The notes under the pieces were generated by a model, which was given only the letters and a program-made list of their open reading frames with translations, had not been told where the DNA came from and searched no databases. A stretch of 64,000 nucleotides of DNA from Allobosea sp. (GTDB lineage Bacteria; Pseudomonadota; Alphaproteobacteria; Rhizobiales; Beijerinckiaceae): assembly GCF_017308015.1 (NCBI RefSeq), contig NZ_JAFKFW010000021.1:1-64000 (forward strand), in the 5' to 3' direction. Below are positions 7,913 through 17,551 of this stretch, one piece after another (the stretch's first letter is position 1; each line of letters begins with the position of its first letter). The position numbers and the translations under genes are program-made.

Positions 7913-8922
7913 CGGTCGATCAGCACCTTGAGCGTTTCGAAGGCCATCGGGCGGCGGCCGTCCTCGATGTCATGAATCAGCGCGACCAGCGTCTCCAGCG
8001 CCGGTGTCGCGATGCCGACCTCGCGGCCGAGTTTCGCGATGATGCCGATCTGCGGATCGACCTCGGTCTTGCGCTTGCGCACGGCGAGATCGCGCCAGAT
8101 GCCGGAATGGGTCTTGGCCGTTTGCGACGTATACCGCGCCAGCCAGCGGATCGTTTCGATTTGCGGCCCCTCCGGCCTGCCCGGCGCGAAGACCATCGGA
8201 TCGAAATCGCCGAAGCCCAGCGAGCTCACGCCGCGCTTCGCCGCGACGGCGCCGACTTCGCGCCCGAGCGCGAGCCAGACCGGCAGACGTTCCGGGTCTG
8301 CGAAATTCGCCGACATCGAATCATTGGTCAGTGCGGTCCCGAACAGCATCGCGCCATAGGCGAGCTTGCCCCACAAATAGCCGAAGATGTTGTCGGTCAG
8401 GATCGAGTCCGGCTCGAACAGCGTCATCAGGCGGTGCATCTCGACGGCCCGCTCGCTCTTCGACCCGTCGAGCTCGCCGACGACCGTCGCGCCGCGATTG
8501 CCGTAGAGGATTTCCCCCGGCCCGAGCCAATCGGCGCCGAAATTGACGAAGCAGCCCATCGTGCGTCGCTCGCCGACCGCCCTGGCGATGGTGAGTTCGT
8601 TCAATCCGTTCTGGGCGGAGAGCACGAAGCCATCCTCTGCCAGATGCGGCTTCAGCGCGGCGAGCGCGGCTTCCGTCGCTCCCGCCTTTACCGCCAGCAC
8701 GATCCTGCTGTAGCGGCCGGTCAGTTCAGCCGGCGTCGCGGCGGGCACGGTTTGCGTGAATGCCTCGACCGGTCCGGAAATGGCGAGCCCCCTGGTTCGG
8801 CAGGCCTCGACATGCTCGGGCACGATGTCGACGAGCAGGACCGGCACGCCGGCCCGGGCCCAATAGGCCCCGAGCGTGCCGCCGATCGCGCCGGCGCCCC
8901 AGATCAGGATGGGTTCGCTCAC
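7885..8922 (-). CDS. Ketopantoate reductase (ApbA/PanE) family protein
   Basis: 345-residue NAD(P)-dependent 2-ketoacid reductase-like protein. The Rossmann loop GAGAIGG is at 9-15, with AQNGL (N105) and WGKL (K186) as the family's active-site residues. It is longer than true PanE (about 300) and sits in a catabolic cluster, so a broader 2-oxo/2-hydroxy acid role is more likely than pantothenate synthesis. This is an inference. The start codon overlaps the stop of the isoaspartyl peptidase by 4 bases (ATGA), showing tight cotranslation. Confidence 0.85.
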   Translation of the reverse strand: MSEPILIWGAGAIGGTLGAYWARAGVPVLLVDIVPEHVEACRTRGLAISGPVEAFTQTVPAATPAELTGRYSRIVLAVKAGATEAALAALKPHLAEDGFVLSAQNGLNELTIARAVGERRTMGCFVNFGADWLGPGEILYGNRGATVVGELDGSKSERAVEMHRLMTLFEPDSILTDNIFGYLWGKLAYGAMLFGTALTNDSMSANFADPERLPVWLALGREVGAVAAKRGVSSLGFGDFDPMVFAPGRPEGPQIETIRWLARYTSQTAKTHSGIWRDLAVRKRKTEVDPQIGIIAKLGREVGIATPALETLVALIHDIEDGRRPMAFETLKVLIDRCRSASTTA

Positions 8923-9866
8923 GCCTGCCCCGCCAGTTCGACATGGTCATGGGTGGCGACATGGATCAGACCGTCTTCCGTCACCCAGCCGCGATACATG
9001 CCTTCGGTGTTGTAGGGAGCGACGATCGAACCATCGGCGCCGACCGCCACCAGCCCCGCGCCGACCTTGTGCTCGGAGAGTTCCGCGAGGACGGCATCCG
9101 TGGCCGCCTTGAGCGAGAGGCCCTTATAGGCGATCAGCGACGCGATCTCGTGGCCGACGCAGTAGCGGATGAAATACTCGCCCTTGCCGGTGCCGGACAC
9201 CGCGCAGCGCCCGTCGCGGGCATAGGTGCCGGCGCCGATGATCGGGGAATCGCCGACGCGGCCGACCGGCTTGTTGGTATAGCCGCCGGTCGAGGTCGCT
9301 GCGGCGAGATGGCCTTGCGCGTCGCAGGCGACGGCACCGACCGTGCCGTGCTTTTCGGCCTCGCTCGCCTCGGCGGCCGTGCCGACGATCTCGCGCAGCT
9401 TCATCGAGGCCAGGTTCTTGCGGCGCCGCTCGGTCGAGAAATGCTCGTTGGCGACGGTGTCGACGCCCTCATGCTCGGCGAAATCATCGGCGGCGGGGCC
9501 GGCGAGCAGCAGCGGATCGCCGCGCAGCATCAGTGCCTTGGCGGCGGTGATCGGATTACGGATGCGCTTGGCGCCGCAGATCGCGCCGGCGGCCAGTGTC
9601 GCGCCGTCCATGATCGAGGCGTCGAGCTCATGCTCGCCCTCGGTGTTGAAGGCCGCGCCATGGCCGGCATTGAAATGCGGGGAATCCTCCATCACCCGCA
9701 CCGCCGCCTCGACCGCGTCGACGGCTGCGCCGCCCTTGCTCAGGATCGCCCAGCCGGCGCGCAGCGCGCTGGCGAGGTCGGATCGGGCCTGGGCCCATTC
9801 GGCCTCCGTCATTTCGGCCTTCGGCAGCGTGCCGCAGCCGCCATGGATGGCAAGCGCGAGGGTCAT
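8919..9866 (-). CDS. Isoaspartyl peptidase/L-asparaginase (Ntn hydrolase, T2 family)
   Basis: 315-residue plant-type asparaginase precursor that autocleaves to expose a threonine nucleophile. HGTVGAVACD places the cleavage before T175. IHGGCG at the N-terminus, FNAGHGAAFN at about 65-74, and GRVGDSPIIGAG and SGTGKGEYFIR are the substrate-binding segments. Enzymes of this family hydrolyse beta-aspartyl dipeptides and asparagine. No signal peptide is seen, so it acts in the cytoplasm. It follows the peptide-type binding protein gene by 75 bases, suggesting it processes imported substrate. Confidence 0.92.
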   Translation of the reverse strand: MTLALAIHGGCGTLPKAEMTEAEWAQARSDLASALRAGWAILSKGGAAVDAVEAAVRVMEDSPHFNAGHGAAFNTEGEHELDASIMDGATLAAGAICGAKRIRNPITAAKALMLRGDPLLLAGPAADDFAEHEGVDTVANEHFSTERRRKNLASMKLREIVGTAAEASEAEKHGTVGAVACDAQGHLAAATSTGGYTNKPVGRVGDSPIIGAGTYARDGRCAVSGTGKGEYFIRYCVGHEIASLIAYKGLSLKAATDAVLAELSEHKVGAGLVAVGADGSIVAPYNTEGMYRGWVTEDGLIHVATHDHVELAGQA

Positions 9867-9941
9867 ATCGGTATCCTGTCGGGTCTCGAACGTGATCCGC
9901 CATGGCCGGCGAGGCCGGCCATGGCGTCGAAGGCGGCCCCG

Positions 9942-11534
9942 TTACTTCTTGGCGGGCTTGATGTCCATCGCCAGCGTGTCCTCGTCGACGCGCGGGCTGA
10001 TCGTCACCTTGTCCTTCTGCATCGCCCAGGCCGAGCCGACGGCGGCGATCGGCAGGCGCGGCCGATCCTTGGCGACGATCGTCGCGACATCGGCCAGCAT
10101 CTGGTTGCGCTTGGCCTCGTCCATCTCGACGGCGGCGTCCTCGATCAGCTTGTCGACCTGCGGATTGGCGTAGTTCTGGACGTTGAAGGCGCCGAGCTTC
10201 TTGGCCGGGTCGTTGGAATGCACCAGCGAGGACAGCGTGTAGTTCGCTTCGCCCGTCAGCGTGCCCCAGCCCGACATCGACATCGAGAAATCGCCGCGCA
10301 GGCGCGCCGGGAAGAACACAGCCCCGGGCTGGGCATTGGCGTTCACCTCGATGCCGATCCGGGCCAGCATCTGCGCGATCGAGGTGCCGACCTGCCGGTC
10401 GCCGGGCAGTCGGTCGTTGGTGAAGGAAAACGAGATCTTGAAGCCATTGGGATAGCCCGCCTCCTCCAGCAGCTTCTTGGCCTTGGCGATATCCGGCTTG
10501 AGCGCCGGCAGGCTCTTGTTGAAGCCCGCGATGGTCGGCGTCACCAACTGGTTGGCCGGGGTGCCGAGCCCCTCCATCGCGATCTCCGCCAGCGCCGGCC
10601 GGTCGATGGCGAGGTCGATCGCCTCACGGACTTTCACGTCCTGCAGCGGGTTCTTCGGCAGGGCCGAGCCGTCCTTGGCGCTGATCTGCGGAGACTTGTC
10701 CCGCATGTCGAGCTCCATGTTGAAGAGATAGACGCTCTCGATCGTGGTGACGTTGAGCTTGGCGTCGCGCTTCAGCGTCGGCACGTCGGAGGCCGGCGCG
10801 CGCACGATGATGTCGACCTGGCCCGCCTTGAGCTGCGCGACACGGGCGGCATCGTTCGGCAGCTCCTTGCGGACCACCTTGGCCCAGGGCTCCTTCGCGC
10901 CCCAGTAGCCGTCGAAACGGTCCAGCACCATCTGGTCCTTCGGCGTCCAGGACACGAACTTGTAGGGGCCGGTGCCGACAGCGGCTTTGCCGGAGTTGAA
11001 GGCCTCGTTGGCGTTGTCCTTGGTCAGGCCGGCGGCGGCCTTGTGCGAGACGATGAACAGCCGGATGAAATCGTTGGGCAGGTTGGGCGCCGGTCCGTCG
11101 GTAACGATGTGGACCGTCAGCGGGTCGATGATCTTCACCTCCTTGACGCGCCGGACGTAGATCGTCGTCGGGTTCGGGCCGGCAACGACCGGGATGCGCT
11201 CGATCGAGAATTTCACGTCCTCGGCGGTGAAGTCGGAGCCGTCATGGAACTTGACGCCGGGGCGCAGCTTGAATTCCCAGACCGTCGGCTCCAGCGTCTT
11301 CCAGCTCAGGGCCAGCCGCGGTTCGATCTGCAGTTTGTCGCCGGACCAGGTCAGCGTGTCGAAGACATGCTTCAGCGCCTCGGCATGGGTGCCGGTCGCG
11401 GTGAAATGCGGATCGATCGATTCCGGTCCGGCGCGGACGCCGATGGTCAGGGTCTGGGCCAGCGCGCCGGTCGACACGGTGGCGCCAAGCAGGGCGGCGA
11501 AGGCGGCAAGGCGAAAGCTTTGGGCAAATTTCAT
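9942..11534 (-). CDS. ABC transporter substrate-binding protein, peptide/nickel (SBP_bac_5) family
   Basis: 530-residue periplasmic binding protein. The signal peptide has LAAFAALLGATVSTGALA with cleavage near residue 26 (ALA-QTL) and no lipobox cysteine. Family segments are VWEFKLRPGVKFHDGSDFTAEDV (WEFKLRPGVKFHDG shown), GTGPYKF and AIDRPALAEIAMEG. This is the cognate binding protein for the permeases and ATPase encoded on the opposite arm at 12967-16525. It starts 32 bases after the MarR stop, so it is probably cotranscribed with the regulator. The ligand could be a di- or oligopeptide or another amide. Confidence 0.92.
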   Translation of the reverse strand: MKFAQSFRLAAFAALLGATVSTGALAQTLTIGVRAGPESIDPHFTATGTHAEALKHVFDTLTWSGDKLQIEPRLALSWKTLEPTVWEFKLRPGVKFHDGSDFTAEDVKFSIERIPVVAGPNPTTIYVRRVKEVKIIDPLTVHIVTDGPAPNLPNDFIRLFIVSHKAAAGLTKDNANEAFNSGKAAVGTGPYKFVSWTPKDQMVLDRFDGYWGAKEPWAKVVRKELPNDAARVAQLKAGQVDIIVRAPASDVPTLKRDAKLNVTTIESVYLFNMELDMRDKSPQISAKDGSALPKNPLQDVKVREAIDLAIDRPALAEIAMEGLGTPANQLVTPTIAGFNKSLPALKPDIAKAKKLLEEAGYPNGFKISFSFTNDRLPGDRQVGTSIAQMLARIGIEVNANAQPGAVFFPARLRGDFSMSMSGWGTLTGEANYTLSSLVHSNDPAKKLGAFNVQNYANPQVDKLIEDAAVEMDEAKRNQMLADVATIVAKDRPRLPIAAVGSAWAMQKDKVTISPRVDEDTLAMDIKPAKK

Positions 11535-11566
11535 GACGGTATCCCCTGTTTTTCGCGGTTTTATCG

Positions 11567-12103
11567 CTATGACGAGAGTTCCTGTGGCCAGGTCGGCGAG
11601 GCGATGACGAGCTTGTCCATCAGGGCACAGAGCTGCCGCTGCTCCTCCTCGCTGAGGCCCGCGAGCATCGTCGCCTGGTGTTCGACCATCGGTACCATCG
11701 TCTCGTCGAAGATCTTGCGGCCGGCCGGCGTGAGATGCAGCACATAGCTGCGCAGGTCGGTGGGGTCGCTCTCGCGCTTGAGCAGCCGCCGCTGCAGCAG
11801 CTTCTGCACGGCGCGCGAGAGCGTGTTCTTCGGCAGGCCCGAGGAGGCGACGATGTTTTTGGCGGCGACGCCCCCCTTGAGCCCGACGGCATAGAGCGCG
11901 ACGAATTCGGGCCGGACGAGGCCATAGCGTGTCTCGATCCAGCGATAGACCGGATCGTTGAAGCGGAAGGCGATGAAGTTCAGCCGGAAGGACAGCCAGC
12001 AGGGATTGTCCCAGAGCTTGGTCACGGTCAGCGGATCGAGATCGGCAAGCGCGGCCTCGCGCTGGGGGTCGACGCGGGAAGGGTGGGTCGGCGCGCGCCG
12101 CAT
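11567..12103 (-). CDS. MarR family transcriptional regulator
   Basis: 178-residue winged-helix regulator. The recognition region is GLPKNTLSRAVQKLLQRRLLKRE, and the wing contains DPTDLRSYVLHLTPAG (each within the DNA-binding domain, about residues 85-135). Start 12103 (MRRAPTHPS) is chosen over an upstream in-frame extension that would cross the palindrome at 12126-12141. It sits at the divergence point of two catabolic arms and heads the leftward one. The most economical reading is that it senses the substrate and represses both arms. Confidence 0.87.
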   Translation of the reverse strand: MRRAPTHPSRVDPQREAALADLDPLTVTKLWDNPCWLSFRLNFIAFRFNDPVYRWIETRYGLVRPEFVALYAVGLKGGVAAKNIVASSGLPKNTLSRAVQKLLQRRLLKRESDPTDLRSYVLHLTPAGRKIFDETMVPMVEHQATMLAGLSEEEQRQLCALMDKLVIASPTWPQELSS

Positions 12104-12125
12104 CGGGAAATCTCTCGGCCGATTT

Positions 12126-12169
12126 AGTTCCAAATGGAACTTGACGCGTCCGGGCGCCGGAGTCAAGGA
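12126..12169 (+). promoter_or_regulatory. MarR operator palindrome and divergent promoter region
   Basis: An inverted repeat AGTTCC-AAAT-GGAACT (12126-12141) is a typical MarR-type operator. Overlapping its last base, TTGACG (12141-12146), 17 bases and CAAGGA (12164-12169) form a weak rightward promoter. On the other strand TTGACT (12161-12166) could serve leftward transcription. The stretch 12141-12166 is itself a near-palindrome (TTGAC...GTCAA). The repeats are seen directly; binding by the adjacent MarR protein is an inference. Confidence 0.65.
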
Positions 12170-12242
12170 TCGCTCCTGCGGTCGGCCGGCGCCGCTTGCC
12201 GGGATTGTCTACCGCTTGTCAGAGCGAAGCAAGGATCGCGCC

Positions 12243-12944
12243 GTGCGTGTCGCCGATTTGAATTGGATGCAGATCGAGGCTCAGGCTCTGCGGGATGATC
12301 GCTGCGTGCTGCCGCTCGGCAGTGTCGAGCAGCATGCCTACCTGAGCCTCGCGACCGACGTGATCCTGTCCGAGCGGGTGGCGCAGGAGGCGGCCGAGCC
12401 GCTCGGCATCCCCGTCTTCCCGGTTCTGGCCTATGGCCTGACGCCGGGTTTTCTGAATTTTCCCGGCAGCATCTCGCTGCGCCTGAGCACCTATGCGGCT
12501 CTGCTCGGCGACATCTTCGACGGGCTCTATCGGTCGGGCTTCCGGCGCATCGTGCTCGTCAATGGCCATGGCGGCAATTCGCCGGCCCTGAATTTCGCGA
12601 CCGAATGGCTGGATGGCCATCCCGACGCGAGCGTGCGCCTGCACAACTGGTGGGCGGCCCCGCAATTCCAGGCGGCGGTGAAGGCCGTCGATCCTGCCGC
12701 CTCTCACGCCTCCTGGATGGAGAACTTCCCCTGGACGCGACTCGCCGGCGTCGCCATGCCCGAGACACTGAAGCCTCCTTTCAACGCGGCCGAATATCAG
12801 GCCGCGAGCCCGGCGAAGCGCCGCGAGATTTTGGGCGACGGTAATTTCCACGGCCTCTATCAGCGGCCGGACGAGGAGATGCTCAGGCTCTGGCAGGTGG
12901 GCGTCGAGGAGACGCGCGCGGCCATGGTGGAGAACTGGCCGTGA
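12243..12944 (+). CDS. Creatininase family protein
   Basis: 233-residue member of the creatininase/mycofactocin-MftE fold, amidohydrolases that open cyclic amides using a binuclear metal site. LPLGSVEQHAYLSLATD supplies metal ligands E29, H31 and D39, and NGHGGN at about 107-112 is the family signature. GTG 12243 is chosen because AAGGA ends 7 bases upstream and because MRVADLNWMQ matches the normal start of homologues. The family covers creatininase, formamide hydrolases and others, so the substrate is open. First gene of the rightward arm of the MarR locus. Confidence 0.88.
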   Translation: MRVADLNWMQIEAQALRDDRCVLPLGSVEQHAYLSLATDVILSERVAQEAAEPLGIPVFPVLAYGLTPGFLNFPGSISLRLSTYAALLGDIFDGLYRSGFRRIVLVNGHGGNSPALNFATEWLDGHPDASVRLHNWWAAPQFQAAVKAVDPAASHASWMENFPWTRLAGVAMPETLKPPFNAAEYQAASPAKRREILGDGNFHGLYQRPDEEMLRLWQVGVEETRAAMVENWP

Positions 12945-12966
12945 GGCCGCGGCGGACGTTTCACCG

Positions 12967-13941
12967 ATGCTAGGCCATGTCGCCGTCCGGCTGGCCCAGG
13001 CGCTCGTCGTCATGCTCGTCATGTCGGTGCTGGTCTTCGTCGGCGTCTATGCGATCGGCAACCCGATCGACGTGCTGATCGGCCCCGATGTCAGCCAGGA
13101 ACTGCGCCTCCAGACCATTGCTCAATACGGGCTCGACCGGCCGCTCTGGGAACAGTACCTGACCTTCCTCGGCCGCGTGCTGCATGGCGATTTCGGCCGC
13201 TCCTTCGTCTTCGGCATGCCGGTGATGGACCTTATCCTGTCGCGTCTGCCGGCGACGCTGGAACTGACGCTGGCCGCCGTCTGCGGCGCCGCGCTGATCG
13301 GCATTCCCGCCGGAATCTATGCCGGCTACAGACCGGACGGCTTCGCCTCCAAACTGATCATGACCGTCTCGATCCTCGGCTTCTCCGTGCCGACCTTCTG
13401 GATCGGCCTCGTGCTGATCATGGCCTTCGCCGTCGAATTGCAATGGCTGCCGGCCGGCGGGCGCGGCGAGACCGTCTCGATCCTCGGCGTCGAGTGGAGT
13501 TTCCTGACGCTGAACGGCCTGAGCCATCTGCTGTTGCCGGCGCTGAACCTCGCCTTCTTCAAGCTCGCCCTGATGACGCGTCTCGCCCGGGCCGGCACGC
13601 GCGAGACCATGCTGTCGGACACCGTGAAATTCGCCCGCGCCGCCGGCCTCTCCGAATGGACCGTGCTGCGCCGGCATGTGCTCAGGCTGATCGCGATCCC
13701 GCTCGTCACCGTCTTCGGGCTCGAGTTCGGCTCGACGCTCGCCTTCGCGGTGGTCACCGAGACGATCTTCTCCTGGCCCGGCATCGGCAAGCTGATCATC
13801 GATTCCATCCAGTCGCTCGACCGGCCGGTGATGGTCGCCTATCTGATGCTCGTCGCCTTCGTCTTCATCACCATCAACTTCCTCGTCGATCTCGCCTATG
13901 TCGGTCTCGATCCGCGGCTCAGGAAGGGAGCTGCGCGATGA
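12967..13941 (+). CDS. ABC transporter permease, DppB/OppB type
   Basis: 324-residue inner-membrane subunit with about six transmembrane segments, opening MLGHVAVRLAQALVVMLVMS. The conserved loop that contacts the ATPase (EAA-like) is ARAAGLSEWTVLRRHVLR at about 219-236. TETIFSWPGIGKLI is the DppB family hallmark. It lies 22 bases after the creatininase gene and overlaps the next permease by 4 bases. It works with the fused ATPase downstream and the binding protein on the opposite arm. Confidence 0.93.
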   Translation: MLGHVAVRLAQALVVMLVMSVLVFVGVYAIGNPIDVLIGPDVSQELRLQTIAQYGLDRPLWEQYLTFLGRVLHGDFGRSFVFGMPVMDLILSRLPATLELTLAAVCGAALIGIPAGIYAGYRPDGFASKLIMTVSILGFSVPTFWIGLVLIMAFAVELQWLPAGGRGETVSILGVEWSFLTLNGLSHLLLPALNLAFFKLALMTRLARAGTRETMLSDTVKFARAAGLSEWTVLRRHVLRLIAIPLVTVFGLEFGSTLAFAVVTETIFSWPGIGKLIIDSIQSLDRPVMVAYLMLVAFVFITINFLVDLAYVGLDPRLRKGAAR

Positions 13942-14812
13942 AGGACGCTTCCCCCGTCGCCCGCTTCTGGGGCGAGTTCCGCGAAAGCAGGACCGCAGTC
14001 ATCGCGCTCGCCGTGGTCGTGCTGATCATCGGCATCGCCCTGTTGGCCCCGCTCGTTGCACCTCAGAACCCGTACGACCTCGCCAATCTCTCGCTTTCCG
14101 ACGCGCGCCGTCCGCCGGGCTATGTCGGCGAGGGCGGCTATACGCATTGGCTCGGCACGGATGCGCAGGGGCGCGACCTGCTCTCGGCCATCCTCTACGG
14201 CCTGCGCATCTCCCTGCAGATGGGGCTGGTCGCGGGCGCCATCGCCTTCACGCTCGGCGTCGCGCTCGGCATCGGAGCAGCCTATGCCGGCGGGCGCCGC
14301 GAGGCCTTCATCATGCGCGTCATCGACCTGCAGCTCGCCTTCCCGGCGATCCTGCTCGCGCTGGTGCTCTCGGCCCTGCTCGGCCAGGGCAAGATGCAGC
14401 TCATCGCCGCGCTCGCCGCCGCGCAATACGCCTATTTCGCCCGCACCGCCCATGGCGCGGCCTCGGCCGAGCGTGGCAAGGACTATGTCGAGGCCGTGCT
14501 CTCGACGCCGTTGCCGGGCTGGCGCGTGGTGCTGCGCCACATCTTCCCGAACTGCCTGCCGCCCCTGATCGTGGTCGCGACCGTGCAGGTCGCCAATGCC
14601 ATCGCGCTGGAGGCGACGCTCTCCTTCCTCGGGGTGGGCCTGCCGGTGACCGAGCCCTCGCTCGGGATGCTCATCTCCAACGGCTTCCAGTACATGCTCT
14701 CGGGCCGCTACTGGATCTCGATCTATCCGGGCATCGCGCTGATCGTGCTGATCGTCGCGATCAACCTCGTCGGGGACCGCATCCGCGATCAGGTCAATCC
14801 GAGGCTGAAGCG

Positions 14813-14816
<4 letters not shown>
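13938..14816 (+). CDS. ABC transporter permease, DppC/OppC type
   Basis: 292-residue partner permease. N-terminal TM segment VIALAVVVLIIGIALLAPLV is followed by the DppC signature HWLGTDAQGRDLLSAILYGLR, which here spans about residues 69-89 (HWLGTDAQGRDL shown). The cytoplasmic EAA loop is around VLSTPLPGWRVVLRHIFPN. ATG 13938 overlaps the upstream stop (ATGA), fixing the start. It in turn overlaps the ATPase start at 14813 by 4 bases, so the three genes are translationally coupled. Confidence 0.93.
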
Positions 14817-16525
<1,709 letters not shown>

Positions 16526-16535
16526 GGAGACCGCC

Positions 16536-17441
16536 ATGACGAGCCAGCCCAACGAACTCCTGCCCTGGCAATGGCCGGAAGAGGTCTGGCGCGGAAAGGT
16601 CGAGCAAGTGCGGGCCGGCCGCAATCTCAAGCCGGCTAAGTGGAAGAACGGCGCGCGCTGCGCGGTGGCGCTCTCCTTCGACGTCGACCACGAGACCAAC
16701 GAACTGCGCGACGGCGGCAAGTCGGTCGGCCGCCTGTCCTGGGGCCAGTACGGCAACCGCGTCGGCGTGCCCCGCATCCTCGACCTCCTGAAGCGGCAGG
16801 ACATTCCGGCGAGCTTCTTCGTCCCTGCCGTCACCGCCCTGCTCTACCCGGACGAGCAGCGCCGCATCATCGGTGCCGGCCACGAGATCGGTCTCCATGG
16901 CTGGATCCACGAGGTCAACACGGCGGTGCCGCCCGCAAACGAGCGCGAACTGCACCTGCGTTCGGCCGATACGCTGGAGAAGGTCACCGGCGTCCGCCCC
17001 GTCGGCATGCGCACCCCGTCCTGGGATTTCTCCGATGTCACGCTCTCGATCGAGCGCGAGCTCGGCCTGCTCTACGATTCCTCGCTTTTCGCCGATGACG
17101 ACCCCTACGAGATCGTCGAGAAGGGCGAACCGACCGGCATCGTCGAGCTGCCGGTCGAGTGGATTCGCGACGACGCGCCCTATCTCAGCATGAACCGCTT
17201 CCAGGGCTTGAGGCCCTATACCTCTCCGGAAGCGGTCTTCGACATCTTCCGCCGCGAGTTCGAGGGCGCCTATGCCGAAGGCGGGCTCTTCCTGCTGACC
17301 ATGCACCCGCATGTCATCACCTATCGCTCACGCTTCTGGATCCTCGAGGAACTGGTGCGCCTGGCCAAGGCCAAGGGCGATTGCTGGTTCGCGACCCATG
17401 CCGAGATCGCGGCCTATGTGAAGGCGCAGGCGGGTATCTGA
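16536..17441 (+). CDS. Polysaccharide deacetylase-fold hydrolase (imidase/allantoinase-like)
   Basis: 301-residue NodB-homology protein. SFDVDHE at about 46-52 carries the metal-binding aspartates, EIGLHGWIHE at about 117-126 holds the His-x3-His pair, and TMHPHV near 252-257 gives the late histidine. No signal peptide is present, and the length and HGWIHE motif resemble cytoplasmic PuuE allantoinase and cyclic-imide hydrolases more than cell-wall deacetylases. This is an inference. It is the last gene of the rightward arm, 10 bases after the ATPase, so it probably hydrolyses the imported compound. Confidence 0.85.
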   Translation: MTSQPNELLPWQWPEEVWRGKVEQVRAGRNLKPAKWKNGARCAVALSFDVDHETNELRDGGKSVGRLSWGQYGNRVGVPRILDLLKRQDIPASFFVPAVTALLYPDEQRRIIGAGHEIGLHGWIHEVNTAVPPANERELHLRSADTLEKVTGVRPVGMRTPSWDFSDVTLSIERELGLLYDSSLFADDDPYEIVEKGEPTGIVELPVEWIRDDAPYLSMNRFQGLRPYTSPEAVFDIFRREFEGAYAEGGLFLLTMHPHVITYRSRFWILEELVRLAKAKGDCWFATHAEIAAYVKAQAGI

Positions 17442-17454
17442 TCGCCTACCCAAG

Positions 17455-17480
17455 GGAACCACTGCCCGATTCCCGCCGTT
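17455..17480 (+). promoter_or_regulatory. Candidate EcfG (general stress sigma factor) promoter of the OmpA-family gene
   Basis: GGAAC (17455-17459), a 17-base spacer and CGTT (17477-17480) match the alphaproteobacterial EcfG consensus GGAAC-N16/17-CGTT. It starts 13 bases after the deacetylase stop and about 70 bases before the OmpA start, so the OmpA gene has its own promoter. A short hairpin (CAGGCC / GGCCTG, about 17499-17516) lies in the leader. Confidence 0.5.
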
Positions 17481-17551
17481 TTCGCTTCATCGGGGGTTCA
17501 GGCCGGAAGCGGCCTGATACCCGCACGTTGAAACGAACGACGGGAAAAAAG

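Noticed and set aside
8760..11747. 995-residue open frame on the plus strand
   Set aside because: It lies antisense to the reductase, isoaspartyl peptidase and binding-protein genes, has the skewed composition of GC-rich shadow frames and no recognisable domain.
13443..13937. Upstream extension of the DppC-type permease frame
   Set aside because: It overlaps the first permease in another frame; the coupled ATGA at 13938 is the natural start.
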